Shown here piece by piece: positions 1 to 9,912 of a DNA stretch of 64,000 nt (the first letter of the stretch is position 1; the number at the start of each line of letters is the position of its first letter). This DNA comes from Xestospongia bergquistia (taxonomy: Eukaryota > Porifera > Demospongiae > Haplosclerida > Petrosiidae). The translations under genes and the position numbers were made by a program. The stretch covers positions 9,839,849-9,903,848 of the forward strand of contig OZ014412.1 of assembly GCA_963965975.1 (NCBI GenBank), in the 5' to 3' direction. The notes below the pieces were generated by a model. That model did not search any database, had not been told where the DNA came from, and saw only the letters and a list, made by a program, of their open reading frames with translations.

Positions 1-2675
1 CCAAATATGACAGAAATGACTTTAGTGTTAGTTGTCGTGCTGTGTTTGTTGCCTTGGCTTTAGTTTACTATTTCAGACTAAATGAACAGTCTCGACAGCA
101 GTTCAAAAATGAAATGAGTAAAATTTGCCTAGTTGATGAGCAAAGCATTCCAGTCACATTTGAACAGGCTGTCAGTGATGAATTTGACTGGGTATCTGAT
201 CATATCAATCTTCCCATTGATATTGCCCCAACTGATGCTCTCAAAGAGAACATTTATGCTATAATTGTATGTACAATGACTCACATTCCTGTAATTATTG
301 TTGGCCCACCTGGTTCTTCAAAAATAGGAGTAGCTAATGACATTTTAGATACTGTGACATCAAATCAAGCAGTTGTTGTTTATAAAAGTGAAATGTTTCA
401 AAATGACTTGATGCAAATAGCAGATTGTTGCCTAACAAATACACAACCTTCAAACTTAGCAAAAGAGGTTGTTATTGATGGCTTTGTTAAAGCTTATGAA
501 TGTATAATACAACAAGATTCAATTGACACACTGTTTGGGGTGATGGACTTTACTCATTTCTTGACCTATATTGACAAAGTAGCATCTCAGACAAATATTG
601 TATCATCAGAAATAGTTGTTCAATCTTTGGAGATAAACTTTAATGGATCAAATTACTTTAATGAAATCTTGACAGCATTTCTAGATGAGGTAAGTCCTTC
701 AAGCAATTTTCTTTCACAACCGATCTCCAGAAGAGACTGGTCAAAACAGTTTATTAATTGATGTTAGTGAAGATTACTCAATTATTCGTCTTTTATTTTC
801 ATTTGGAAAGTTAATGAGAGATGATATAAGGGTATTAGCCTGTTCAAAGCTTCATGGAGATGATGATGGAAAAGTGAGCTGATAAAAATTAGCTAATGTA
901 TATACTTTTCCTTTTTGTAAAACAGGTAAATACAATTGATGCCATTAAACAATGTGCTATACAAGGCCAACCAGTTATTATTCTTCAAGCTGAAGAAATC
1001 CTAGATTGCCTTTATGACCTTTTGCTATAACATTTTACATGTATTCATAGTCCCTCTGGTGACCATCAACAAGAATATCTCCTACCTTTAAATGTGGTGT
1101 GGTAGTCAGCAGTTCAGAAATATCTAAGATTCCTTTGTCTATCTTAAATGGACTTGAAAAACACACTCTAAGTCACAAAGATTTTTTTGATGGAATATTG
1201 TCTTGTTGTCCTGGGAGTGTACTAAAATTACTACAATATGCAAAATACAAAGTAAGTCCATTGACTTTTCTTGGAATTAATCAAAAAGTTAGTAAAGATT
1301 AAAAATGTAAATTTTTACAGGCTACCATATATAAATTGTACTTACTTTGTAATTATTAGTTCATTTAACCACATTCAAAGAAATATATGTAGCGAAACAA
1401 GAGAGCTCCAATACTACACTATGTCTATGTAAATGAAAGTATTGCAGCTCATATAGCTCATGACTTTCAATGTGAATGCCTTTCCAATAAGGGTATATTT
1501 ATTAATTGCCTCCTGAAGCAATGTCATACAACATTTAGAATATACACACAGCAGGTAAATGTGTTGATTCTTAATTGAATATAATAATATTATTATGTAT
1601 TTTTTCATTTACAAGGGTACTTGTCCTGAGTTTTCTGACATGGTCAGGTATGTCTTCTCTTCTCTTCCTGGTGATGGTGTTGTAGAAGATCAAGTTGTTT
1701 CAGCCTTTTACTCTGCTATAATTGCACAATCTATTGAGTCAATGAAAGAAACAGTTATTGTCTTTTCTTCTCTGAAATTCTCCACATCTAATCTACCATT
1801 CTTGATAATAAGAAAATTAGTTATGACTTACTTGTATAAACAGCTCATTCAAATTATGTCACCTGAACATTAGTACTTCATAGAGAGCATATGGAGAACT
1901 ATTACATTTCCTGCTACCTCCAGCATCAACATCATTTTTCATTGGGACAGCTAATTCAAGATCAACACAAATCAATATGTCAAGAGTAACTTTAATAATT
2001 AAAGTTTGTAATTTAGCTCTCTCTAAAAGTATTGGATTGTTATGCATACATGTTTATTAAAGCTAATTAGGTTGTTGTTCTATTGATTTTTTGTAACTAA
2101 TATCTTTCTTACACAATTCTAGGATGGATTTTTCAAAGTTTAAAATGAAACAGTATCTCTTGTATACACAAACGTCATATTCCATTCTTACATCTATTCC
2201 TTCTCATTATTGTTCATTTGACAAATTGACTGAAATGGAGGTTGCTAGATTAGAAGATCTCTTTCTCATCAACACTGACTTGCTTTATATATATACTATT
2301 ACTAGCACTAACAGGCAACAGAATATCGATCAAGTATTAACTCAATTCTTTCAATCAGAGCAGTATGAAGTACTAGTATTAGTTGCTAACATGAATGAAC
2401 TTAACAAAGACTGTATCAGTCATATCCGATTGTTAATGGAGGAAATGGAAGCTTTATTTCAATCAAAGATTAAATCAAGCAAACTTGTTTACCTTCTTCT
2501 TCATTTTCCAGAAAACATGCTTTATAGTTACTGCTATCCATGTCTGTTTGAAAAAGGTTGGCAACATATTTATTTGGCAGAAGTTAGATCTGATCATCAT
2601 AGTGACAGAGAAGAATGTTTATCTTCATATTTACTGCAACAAAAGGCCAATTTGCAAACACATTCAGCATTGATT
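1..2675 (+). pseudogene. Copy A: decayed 3' part of an RNF213-like AAA+ gene
   Basis: The reading frame is open at the window edge, so the gene begins upstream. Exon remnants align in order with copy B: AAA4 entry (1-689), a truncated exon (about 745-876), 927-1250, 1613-2010 and 2124-2675. The Walker A GPPGSSK is at 303-323, but the next codon is Ile and the sequence then jumps to what in copy B is the following exon, so Walker B and sensor residues are absent. Further lesions are a stop at 1028-1030 with a following frameshift, a stop at 1870-1872 followed by a frameshift, and loss of the intron and half an exon near 690-745. RNF213 proteins are cytosolic giant AAA+ ATPases with ubiquitin ligase activity. 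This copy cannot make a normal motor. The family call is firm from the copy B alignment; whether any transcript is made is unknown. Confidence 0.85.
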
Positions 2676-3828
2676 GAAAAACTTAAAAAAGTAATACCAG
2701 TATTGAATTCACCTTTACTGACCCTACAAAGCAAGGACAAAGAAATTCAACAATTAACAATTGAACTTAAATTAGTCACACAGCAACTTCAAACATCTAC
2801 CCAAAAAATCAATGAACATCAAATTGAGGCAAAGTTGTTATTTTGAACAAAATGAAGAGTTGAAAAAGAAGATGTTGCAAGAACAGACAAAGCTAGAGCA
2901 CCAGTTTAATGAAATGTCACAAAGATGTGAGGAAGCTTAAGAGAAACTTCAACAACAACAATGCCATTGGATAGTAAAGAGAGATGAAATTGATGTCACC
3001 CCACAGCTTCTTCGTGAAGGAGCATGTGGAGAGGTTAGAAATGCTTACTTTCGAGACATTCAAGTAGCTGCTAAATGTCTTCATGAAATAATTTTATCTC
3101 CTTATATTTTATCAATTTTTACACGTGAAATGGAAATAGCAGCAAGGGTTCGGCATCCTAATCTCCTACAGTTCATAGGAGCCACTCAAGAAGGTAACCC
3201 TATCATCCTCTCTGAATTAATGTCAACTAGTGTGCGTAAAGAACTTGAAAAATCACCTCTTACACGTCCTCAAATTGTCAGAATTTCCCAAGATGTTTGT
3301 GGTGCTCTTAACTACCTTCATCTTTGGAAACCCCACCCTATACTTCATCGTGATGTTAGTAGTGCTAATGTTCTCCTTGAACAATCAGGTACTGGTCAAT
3401 GGAAGGCTAAACTTGGTGATTATGGCTCAGCAAATTTTCTTCATCAAATTTCTCCAAATAGTGGTGGTCCAGGTTCTCCAGCATATTCTGCACCTGAGGC
3501 TGCTTATCCTGATCGCCACTCTCCAGCAATGGACGTCTACAGTTTTGGGGTGTTGCTAATGGAGATGATTGTCTGTCAACCTCCTCCTCCTACAACAGAT
3601 GGGAAAAAAGGTCTAGCTAGGTCACTTAAATGGTTGAAGCCTCTTGTTGAAAAGTGCATCATTCAAGAATGGAAACGACGTCCAACAATTGGTCAAGTAC
3701 TTGCTGATTTACAAAAAGTAGACCTAGTTAAAGACATTTTAATAGGAGTTTGCATTATATGTGGTCACATTAGCTATATGTTATTATGTATATATAAAAT
3801 GCAACAATTCCTGCTTAACATTATATAG
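2676..3828 (+). pseudogene. Coiled coil plus TKL-type protein kinase domain fused to copy A
   Basis: The RNF213-like exon that starts at 2124 continues without a visible intron into a Lys/Glu/Gln-rich segment with heptad character (about 2676-2990), then a protein kinase domain (about 2991-3725). Kinase landmarks are a loop-like GACGEV, the beta-3 lysine in VAAKCLHE, HRDVSSANVLL at 3345-3377, DYG at 3418-3426 in place of DFG, SAPEA near 3490, DVYSFGVLL near 3532 and a final RRP arginine. HRDVSSANVLL and HPNLLQFIGAT are typical of tyrosine-kinase-like kinases abundant in sponges. Two lesions lie upstream of the kinase core: a +1 frame change near 2840 and an in-frame TAA at 2938-2940. From 3130 onward the kinase is open. 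It could be a recent pseudogene, or it could be expressed from a downstream start. Catalytic residues Lys, HRD and D(Y)G are present, so the fold was functional until recently. Confidence 0.75.
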
Positions 3829-4497
3829 TTTTTTTGTAATTCTCTTGCTCTCCTTTATGCATTGTATACTATATATATATAATCTTGCAACTTAGTCCCT
3901 TTACAAAGGTGCTTGACATGTCTATATTAAATTTACATTGCCATTGCCAAAATACCTTTATCATGCACACATACATGTTGATGATTACATATGTAACATT
4001 AATTCCTAAACTAAACTACCCTATTGTTCAAGCAGGAACCCTCTGGAGTGTTATCTGGTTTCTCACCATGCTGTTCTTTTTACTAATACAGTAATGACAA
4101 GTCAGACTTTATTTCTTACTACTTCTTTCTTTCTTTTTATTTCTTCTACTTTTGTTTATGTCATTACTATCACTAATGTCTTGCAACTGTAGTATATTAG
4201 TTATTAAAACAGAGTTACACTTAGTAAGCTTCTCAAAATGATCGTCCATTATGTACTACTTGCAACAAAATGATTATGAATTGGTTAAATTAACCAATCT
4301 ATTTTATAGTGATGACTACACATATCAAAGTATGACTTTCTGGCAAACATATATTTATATGAAGCAATATGTACTTGTGTCAAAGTAGTCAAATTAAGGG
4401 AAAACTAATTTTAATATGTTGGCACATATTTTTGTCAGTTAGTTGATTGTTAGTTAATCACAAGATCAAAAAGATCAGATAAACAACAGCAATAAAT
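3829..4497. other. AT-rich intergenic stretch, no gene seen
   Basis: This lies between the kinase 3' end and the DIRS terminus. Only short frames without homology to anything I recognise are present. It holds a short AT run near 3870 and T/C-rich tracts near 4120-4150. Confidence 0.5.
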
Positions 4498-4795
4498 TAA
4501 TTGGAGAATGGTTAAGCCTGTATAGGTGCAAGCCATTTGTAATTATACGAGGAGGATGAGGTTGAGCATATCAACTTTGCAATGGTATTTATTTTAACTC
4601 AAAACAGCTACTTATCAGCACTTACAAAAAATAATTTGTAAAATTTTAAAAATGTAACACATAAGCATGAAATTCACACTCTAAACGTCAGAACAACGAC
4701 CTAACAGATGTCCAAGACATGCTTCATAAAGATCCAATAGCCTGCCTAGACCTCGCTATATAAGGCCCACACATTCTCTCCCAATTTGGCTTTTA
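4498..4795 (-). repeat. DIRS terminal repeat (downstream end)
   Basis: Positions 4575-4795 are the inverse of 12736-12956, including the shared TATATAAGG box-like motif near 4758. The outer 4500-4574 is not at the other end but is matched in inverted form by the internal complementary region at 4878-4951. Confidence 0.85.
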
Positions 4796-4877
4796 TTTTC
4801 ATGTGACTCGAAAGGTGACCTAAAGTAAATATATGTGCATGTATTAGAGATATTACCATGAGTGGTGAGGGTGGGAC

Positions 4878-4993
4878 AGTTGATATGCTCAACCTCATCC
4901 TCCTCATATAATTATGAATAGCTTACACCTATACAGGCTTAGCCATTCTCCAATTATACTTCAGAGAATGAGGTCCCACACCTCAACTTTGCA
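4878..4993. repeat. DIRS internal complementary region
   Basis: The left part (4878-4951) is the reverse complement of the outer end 4500-4574; the right part (4954-4993) matches the outermost part of the other terminus. Together they span the junction expected when the two ends are brought together, as in DIRS-1. The recombinase frame ends just inside it at 4983. Confidence 0.82.
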
Positions 4994-5484
4994 GGTTAGA
5001 AGCCATAGATAACACCACCTGACCAAACGCTGGCTTGGTGGTCCTATAATAAAACCTTTCAAAAACCTATTGTGTTGACCAATCACCTGCTTCCAGGATA
5101 TCTGTGATTGATATACCAGCCATCGCTGCTGCCATGGTTGTTGCTCCCCTCACAGAATGAGCTTTAAAAATTGAGGTGTCAATACCTGCCCTTGTCAGGG
5201 CAGTCTTAATCCATCTGGCGATAGTAGCAAGGTTATGACCTCCAGTGGTAGTGAGAAAGAAGCTATCCTTCTGACCACCATCCTTATTCTCTCTGAACTG
5301 CTTAGTCTGATCTATATACTCCCGAAGGGTACCCACAGGACAAAGGATAGGATTATGTGGCAGTGATGGGAAGAAAAAGTCTTTTAATACCCGACCTGGT
5401 CTGCTCTGCTTAGCTAGGTGGCATGCTCCAAAAGTAGCTCCTTCTGGTGTAATTTTGAGAGATGATGATTGAAGGCCATCCAAG
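4983..5484 (-). pseudogene. DIRS tyrosine recombinase, C-terminal catalytic part
   Basis: This is the C-terminal half of a tyrosine recombinase that would integrate the circular DIRS cDNA. The HxxR pair is in KAHSVRGATT, the Trp in EAGDWST, and the nucleophile region is FERFYYR just after an in-frame TAG at 5064-5066. The frame ends at 4983-4985 inside the internal complementary region. The other half, with the first catalytic arginine, lies 4.4 kb away at 9908-10334 because of the Gypsy insertion. The upstream part reads straight through to the insertion point at 5484. Dead through both the insertion and the stop. Confidence 0.85.
5480..5484. repeat. Target site duplication CCAAG (left)
   Basis: CCAAG directly precedes the LTR at 5485 and is repeated at 9908-9912 after the other LTR. 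Confidence 0.9.
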
Positions 5485-5648
5485 TGTTATATATTTGAGT
5501 GATTAACAGTGAGTTCGATTTAAAAAGATCTGGTTATAACTCAAGTAAGACAAAACACTATATGACATGTGGTTCTTTTTACGCATGCGTGTACACAACT
5601 AATAATACAATGAATAATAAAGTACAATGCATACATTAATACATAACA
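5485..5648 (-). repeat. Gypsy 3' LTR (164 bp)
   Basis: Matches 9744-9907 at every base I compared. Contains the 10 bp palindrome ACGCATGCGT. Ends are inverted TGTTAT/ATAACA. Confidence 0.93.
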
Positions 5649-5663
5649 ATCCCTCCTTCACTA
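5649..5663 (-). other. Polypurine tract of the Gypsy element
   Basis: On the minus strand AGTGAAGGAGGGAT directly abuts the 3' LTR, the position where plus-strand cDNA synthesis is primed. Confidence 0.75.
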
Positions 5664-5678
5664 GATAGAAAATAGGAG

Positions 5679-7079
5679 TTAGAAAGTAGGATGATAACGA
5701 TCAATGGGACCACGACTTCTCTGTGAATACCTTGTAGGTTTTCTTGTCACGTTACTAGGAACAGCAGTATTCCTATCAGATGCTATAGTCGAGTCTGTAG
5801 TATACGAATTAGGTTGAGTTGTGTCTTCAGGCTGCATTTGTCCCTTCTCCCGCATCTCTTCTGATTGATCATTGGTCTCCTCTACTTGATCAGTATTAGT
5901 TCGTTCTTCAATTATTTCTCCAGGCATTGTCAGTGGATCTATACTCTCTTCACATTGTGGGCTACTAAAACTTCCATTTTCTTTTTCCTGTGTTTTACTG
6001 ACAATCACATGATCAATATGTCTTCTCCATATCCTTCCATCATTCAATTCAATATTAACTACATTTCTCCCCTCTTTACTTACTATTTTGCCTGGTAACC
6101 ATTTGTTTCCAGATCCAAAATTACGAGCCATTACTCTCTCTCCAGTATTTAAATATATGTGTTTCTGATTTAGAGCGAATTGTTTCTCTTTCTGATTTCT
6201 TGCTTTCTGGTGATTTGTCGGATACAAAAGGTCTAAATGGGTTCTAATCCTCCTTCCCATTAGCAATTCAGCTGGTGCCGTACCCGTAGTGCTTTGAGGT
6301 GTGACTCTGTATTTTAACAAGAAAAGTGGAATTCTTATTTCCAATGGACCCTCCATCTTCCTCAGTCCTTCCTTTACTGTTTTGACTGCACGCTCAGCTA
6401 ATCCATTTGAAGCTGGGTGATATGGAGGTGTAAACACATGTCGAATTCCATTCCGTTGTATAAACTCTTTAAATTCTTGACTCGTAAAAGCTGGACCATT
6501 GTCAGATACAAGTACTTCAGGAAGGCCGTGTGTAGCAAAAACTGTTCTCAGTTTCCAAATAGTACATTCAGAGGAGGTTGATGGTACACTGAAAACTTCA
6601 ATCCATTTCAAATACGCGTCAATAATAATCAGCAGAGTTTTACCCATAAACGGTCCTGCATGATCTACATGTAGTCGTGTCCATGGCTTCTCTGGCCACT
6701 CCCATGCTTGCATTGGTCTTGCTGGAGGCATTTGTCTTTCCTGTTGACACTTTAGACATTCGTGTGCTTGTTTCTCCAAGTCTACGTTCAAAGATGGCCA
6801 CCACACATAACTTCTGGCAAAATATTTCATTCTGACAATTCCTGGATGGCCTTCGTGGATTTCTTGTAGAACATGTTGCCTCAGTTGATATGGTATGATA
6901 ACTCTAGTACCCCATAAAAGACAGCCATCCTCAACACTCAACTCGTCTTTTCTCTGTTTATATGGTGTTATCTCTTTACTGGTAATGTTTTCTGGCCAGC
7001 CCTGTAGGACGTATTTCTTAACCTTTGACAAAACTATGTCTCTCTCGGTATAAGATTTAACTTGGGCTACAGACACTAA
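5679..7079 (-). CDS. Gypsy integrase
   Basis: The frame starts just after the RNase H frame ends, without an ATG at the junction. It has the H2C2 zinc-binding domain (HEGHPGIVRMK...CLKCQQ), then the DDE core: VDHAGPFMGKTLLIIIDAY, VSDNGPAFTSQEF and NGLAERAVKTVKEG. The C-terminal SH3-like segment NKWLPGKIV ... WRRHIDHVI is followed by a polar tail. I see no chromodomain. It catalyses insertion of linear cDNA with a 5 bp stagger, which agrees with the CCAAG duplication. All three acidic residues are present, so the enzyme itself looks intact; expression depends on passing two stops and a frameshift. Confidence 0.9.
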   Translation of the reverse strand, partial: LVSVAQVKSYTERDIVLSKVKKYVLQGWPENITSKEITPYKQRKDELSVEDGCLLWGTRVIIPYQLRQHVLQEIHEGHPGIVRMKYFARSYVWWPSLNVDLEKQAHECLKCQQERQMPPARPMQAWEWPEKPWTRLHVDHAGPFMGKTLLIIIDAYLKWIEVFSVPSTSSECTIWKLRTVFATHGLPEVLVSDNGPAFTSQEFKEFIQRNGIRHVFTPPYHPASNGLAERAVKTVKEGLRKMEGPLEIRIPLFLLKYRVTPQSTTGTAPAELLMGRRIRTHLDLLYPTNHQKARNQKEKQFALNQKHIYLNTGERVMARNFGSGNKWLPGKIVSKEGRNVVNIELNDGRIWRRHIDHVIVSKTQEKENGSFSSPQCEESIDPLTMPGEIIEERTNTDQVEETNDQSEEMREKGQMQPEDTTQPNSYTTDSTIASDRNTAVPSNVTRKPTRYSQRSRGPIDRYHPTF

Positions 7080-8371
7080 GGAATTATCGAGTCTTCCATG
7101 AGTAGTATAGTCTCAGCTGGCTTTGGTACATGTTTGGGTGTTGTTGGTAGTGGAAGTCTGCTAAGACCATCAGCATTTCCAATGTTTTTACCAGGACGAT
7201 ATTTAATAGAGTAGCAATAGCCACTTAGTGTTAGTGCCCATCTCTGAATTCTAGCAGAGGCAATTGCTGGAATTCCTCGATTTTCTCCAAATAAATACAT
7301 TAACGGTTTATGGTCTGAATAAATAGAAAATGTGCGTCCATACAGATATTGGTGGTACCGTTTTACTCCGAATACAATAGCAAGCGCTTCCTTGTCAATT
7401 TGCGAGTATCTTTTTTCAACAGGTGTGAGTGCTCGAGAAACATAACTGATGGGGCGTTCAGTTCCATCTTCCATTTGGTGAGCCAATTCCGCTCCCACTC
7501 CTACCGGTGAGGCGTCACACGATAATATTAATGGTTTCGAACAGTCATAGTGAACAAGCAGATTAGGCGACTGTAGAAATGACTTAGCTCGTACAAAGGC
7601 ATCATCTTGTTCCTTCAACCACCTCCATGATACATTTATCTGTAATAACTTATAGAGAGGTGACAAAATAGTTGACATATTTGGTATAAATTTACTGTAA
7701 TAATTAATTAAACCTAGGAATGCTTTTAATTGTGATCGATTTGTAGGCCTAGGGGCATCACTTATTGCTCTAACCTTTTCATCCGTAGGTTGGAGTCCTT
7801 CGTTACTTATTTTGTGTCCAAGGTACTCAACGCTGGGAAGTAAGAACTGACACTTGAGCTTCTTTAACCGCATTCCAGCTCGTTCTAATCTCGTAAGAAC
7901 TTCATCTAGTGTCTTGAGATGCTCCTCCTCGGTACGGCCTGTGATCAGGATGTCGTCAATATAAACTGCTACGTGCTCTAGTCCTTGCAGTAGATTCTAC
8001 ATTGTTCGCTGGAATATAGCGGGGGCAGAGGATACTCCAAATGGTAACCTATTATATTCATATAGTCCTTTGTGTGTGTTTATGACCAGGTACTTTTTCG
8101 CGGTCTCATCTAGCCTCAATTGAAGATAGGCATGAGATAAGTCCAATTTAGTGAATACAACTCCACCTGACATTTTAGTAAATAGTTCCTCAATTCTAGG
8201 AATTGGGTGAGACTCGACAAGTATTGCCTGATTTGCTGTGACTTTATAGTCAACACATACTCTTATTGTGCCATCCTCCTTCATAATAGGAACTATTGGG
8301 GCAGCCCATTCTGCTGACTGTACCTTCTGTATTATTCCTTCCTCCTCTAACCTGTTTAATTCATTTTCAAC
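7076..8371 (-). pseudogene. Gypsy reverse transcriptase-RNase H
   Basis: Same frame as gag-protease. The RT shows VCVDYK, FTKLDLSHAYLQL, the GLYEYNRLPFG block, then an in-frame TAG at 7997-7999 where a conserved sense codon is expected. The catalytic VYIDDIL follows the stop (near 7960), then ISNEGLQPTDEKV and the FLGLINYYSKFIP thumb. RNase H follows with CDASPVGVGAEL, RYSQIDKEALAIVFG, YSDHKPLMYLF and NIGNADGLSRL. The frame ends with TAG at 7076-7078 and integrase continues one base back, so a -1 shift separates them. Copies cDNA from element RNA when intact; here it can work only by readthrough or in trans. Confidence 0.88.
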
Positions 8372-9730
8372 TTAATGCTTTAATGCGAACGGAACTGGAC
8401 GGGGTTTGTAGAATTTTGGACGGACTCGTGGGTCTACCAGTAGTCTCGCCTTCTCTCCTTCTATCGTTCCAAGCTCATCTTGGAACACAATTTCATGGTC
8501 TGTCAGTATGCCCAGCAATTTACTTGTGTTGAGTTTGTTTACTCTGTAGATATCTTTCCAGTCCAGTTTTAGTTCTGATAACCAATTTCGTCCTAATAGA
8601 CTTGGACCCGATCCATGAGCAACGATGAGGGAAAGTCTCTTCCTCTCTTCTCCGTGTTCTACATCTATATTGATTCTTCCCACTGCTTTCACCTCTTCTC
8701 CTGTGTATGTACGTAATGTAATAGCAACCCTTTCTAGTGGTGGTGCATCATTGGAACTCCACAGTGTGTCGTATGTTAACTTACTGATAATAGATACTGC
8801 AGCTCCCGTATCAATCTCCATTTTTAGTGGTTTTTTATGTGCTGTCACTGTTACATAAATAGGCTTCTTATGACTTTTTGTAACCATGTACAAATCATAA
8901 ACTTCCTCCGACTGAGTTTCATTCTCTTCAACAGTATTGGTGTGTTGGCTAGTTTGCTGGGAACGTTCATTAGTCCCTTTCTGTTTCAATCTACATACTT
9001 TTGCAATGTGTCCTCTTTTGTGACAAAAATGGCAAACAGCTTCTGCAAATCTACACTTATGGGGGGAGTGTTTACCTCCACACCTATAACAACTGTGAAC
9101 GGTAGGGTCCCACCTACTATTGTTTTGTGGTTGTGGTTTCTTCCCTTTGGAAATTTTCTTAATGTCAGCTTCTTCTTTCACAACTGCTTTTTCTACTCCA
9201 GCTGATGCCAAATCTTTTGCATCTCTGGCAGCTGACTCCATTAACTGAGCAATCTCCAAGAGACTCTCAAAATCAGTCTTCTTTTCCGCGAGTAGGCGAC
9301 ACTGTATCTGCTTATTATTAATACCGCAAATAAGACGGTCTCTGAGCATGTCCTTCAGAGAATCTCCATAGTCACAGTGTGTGGCTATATGCCGTAACTC
9401 TTCTACATACTTTGCAACTGACTCGTCCTCGGCTCTGATGCGTGTGTTAAACTTGAAACGTTGCACAGTAACGATCGGTTTCGGGTTGAAATGCTGCTTC
9501 ACGAGTTGAACTATCTCCACGGACTCTACTTCAGACGGTTTCTTTGGGGCTACAAGGTTTCTAATAGTGTAGTACGTCTCCTTGCCACACAACGTAAGTA
9601 GCATTGCCCTCTTCTTTGCACCTTCCATGATGTCGTGTGCTTCTAGGTAGAAAGCAACACGCTCCATGTAGCTATCCCAGTCTTCCTTAAGAGGGTAGAA
9701 TTCTCCCAAGGTTGAAATATGACCTGCCAT
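8372..9730 (-). CDS. Gypsy gag-protease
   Basis: Start chosen at the first ATG (9730); the frame is open from 9742 through a TTG. Residues about 10-190 form the retrotransposon capsid-type domain (VAKYVEELRHIATHCDYG, RLICGINNK). Two zinc knuckles follow: CYRCGGKHSPHKC and CHFCHKRGHIAKVC. The aspartic protease shows MEIDTGAAVSII and the C-terminal LLGRNWL. It assembles the particle that packages element RNA and cleaves the polyprotein. A TAA at 8372-8374 separates it from RT, which continues in the same frame, so the stop is either a substitution in a gag-pol fusion frame or a readthrough site. The LLGRNWL end is followed by the usual linker leading into RT. Confidence 0.9.
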   Translation of the reverse strand: MAGHISTLGEFYPLKEDWDSYMERVAFYLEAHDIMEGAKKRAMLLTLCGKETYYTIRNLVAPKKPSEVESVEIVQLVKQHFNPKPIVTVQRFKFNTRIRAEDESVAKYVEELRHIATHCDYGDSLKDMLRDRLICGINNKQIQCRLLAEKKTDFESLLEIAQLMESAARDAKDLASAGVEKAVVKEEADIKKISKGKKPQPQNNSRWDPTVHSCYRCGGKHSPHKCRFAEAVCHFCHKRGHIAKVCRLKQKGTNERSQQTSQHTNTVEENETQSEEVYDLYMVTKSHKKPIYVTVTAHKKPLKMEIDTGAAVSIISKLTYDTLWSSNDAPPLERVAITLRTYTGEEVKAVGRINIDVEHGEERKRLSLIVAHGSGPSLLGRNWLSELKLDWKDIYRVNKLNTSKLLGILTDHEIVFQDELGTIEGEKARLLVDPRVRPKFYKPRPVPFALKH

Positions 9731-9741
9731 CCTCGTTGCCA
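9724..9741 (-). other. Primer-binding site of the Gypsy element
   Basis: Two bases after the 5' LTR the minus strand reads TGGCAACGAGG..., starting with the TGG expected to pair with a tRNA CCA end. The tRNA is not identified. The first gag ATG (9730-9728) lies within it. Confidence 0.6.
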
Positions 9742-9743
9742 AT

Positions 9744-9907
9744 TGTTATATATTTGAGTGATTAACAGTGAGTTCGATTTAAAAAGATCTGGTTATAACT
9801 CAAGTAAGACAAAACACTATATGACATGTGGTTCTTTTTACGCATGCGTGTACACAACTAATAATACAATGAATAATAAAGTACAATGCATACATTAATA
9901 CATAACA
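9744..9907 (-). repeat. Gypsy 5' LTR (164 bp)
   Basis: The promoter-bearing LTR in element orientation; same sequence as 5485-5648. Confidence 0.93.
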
Positions 9908-9912
9908 CCAAG
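9908..9912. repeat. Target site duplication CCAAG (right)
   Basis: Second copy of the 5 bp duplication, directly after the LTR that ends at 9907. Confidence 0.9.

Larger units (their letters stand above)
5485..9907 (-). mobile_element. Ty3/Gypsy LTR retrotransposon, full length
   Basis: 4,423 bp on the minus strand, bounded by two 164 bp LTRs (9744-9907 is the 5' LTR, 5485-5648 the 3' LTR) that look identical base for base and end in TGTTAT...ATAACA. Internal order is primer-binding site, gag with two CCHC knuckles, DTGA protease, RT, RNase H, integrase (after RT/RH, the Gypsy order), polypurine tract. The coding style resembles K02A2.6-like (Mag-type) elements; that clade name is my inference. 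It carries two in-frame stops and one frameshift, yet the LTRs are identical, which implies recent insertion. Confidence 0.93.

Noticed and set aside
3230..3559. Plus-strand frame inside the kinase
   Set aside because: Out-of-frame shadow of the kinase domain.
5865..6098. Plus-strand short frame opposite the Gypsy integrase
   Set aside because: Shadow of the minus-strand integrase; no domain and no start context.
8296..9205. Plus-strand frames opposite gag-protease and RT
   Set aside because: Antisense shadows of minus-strand gag-pol.
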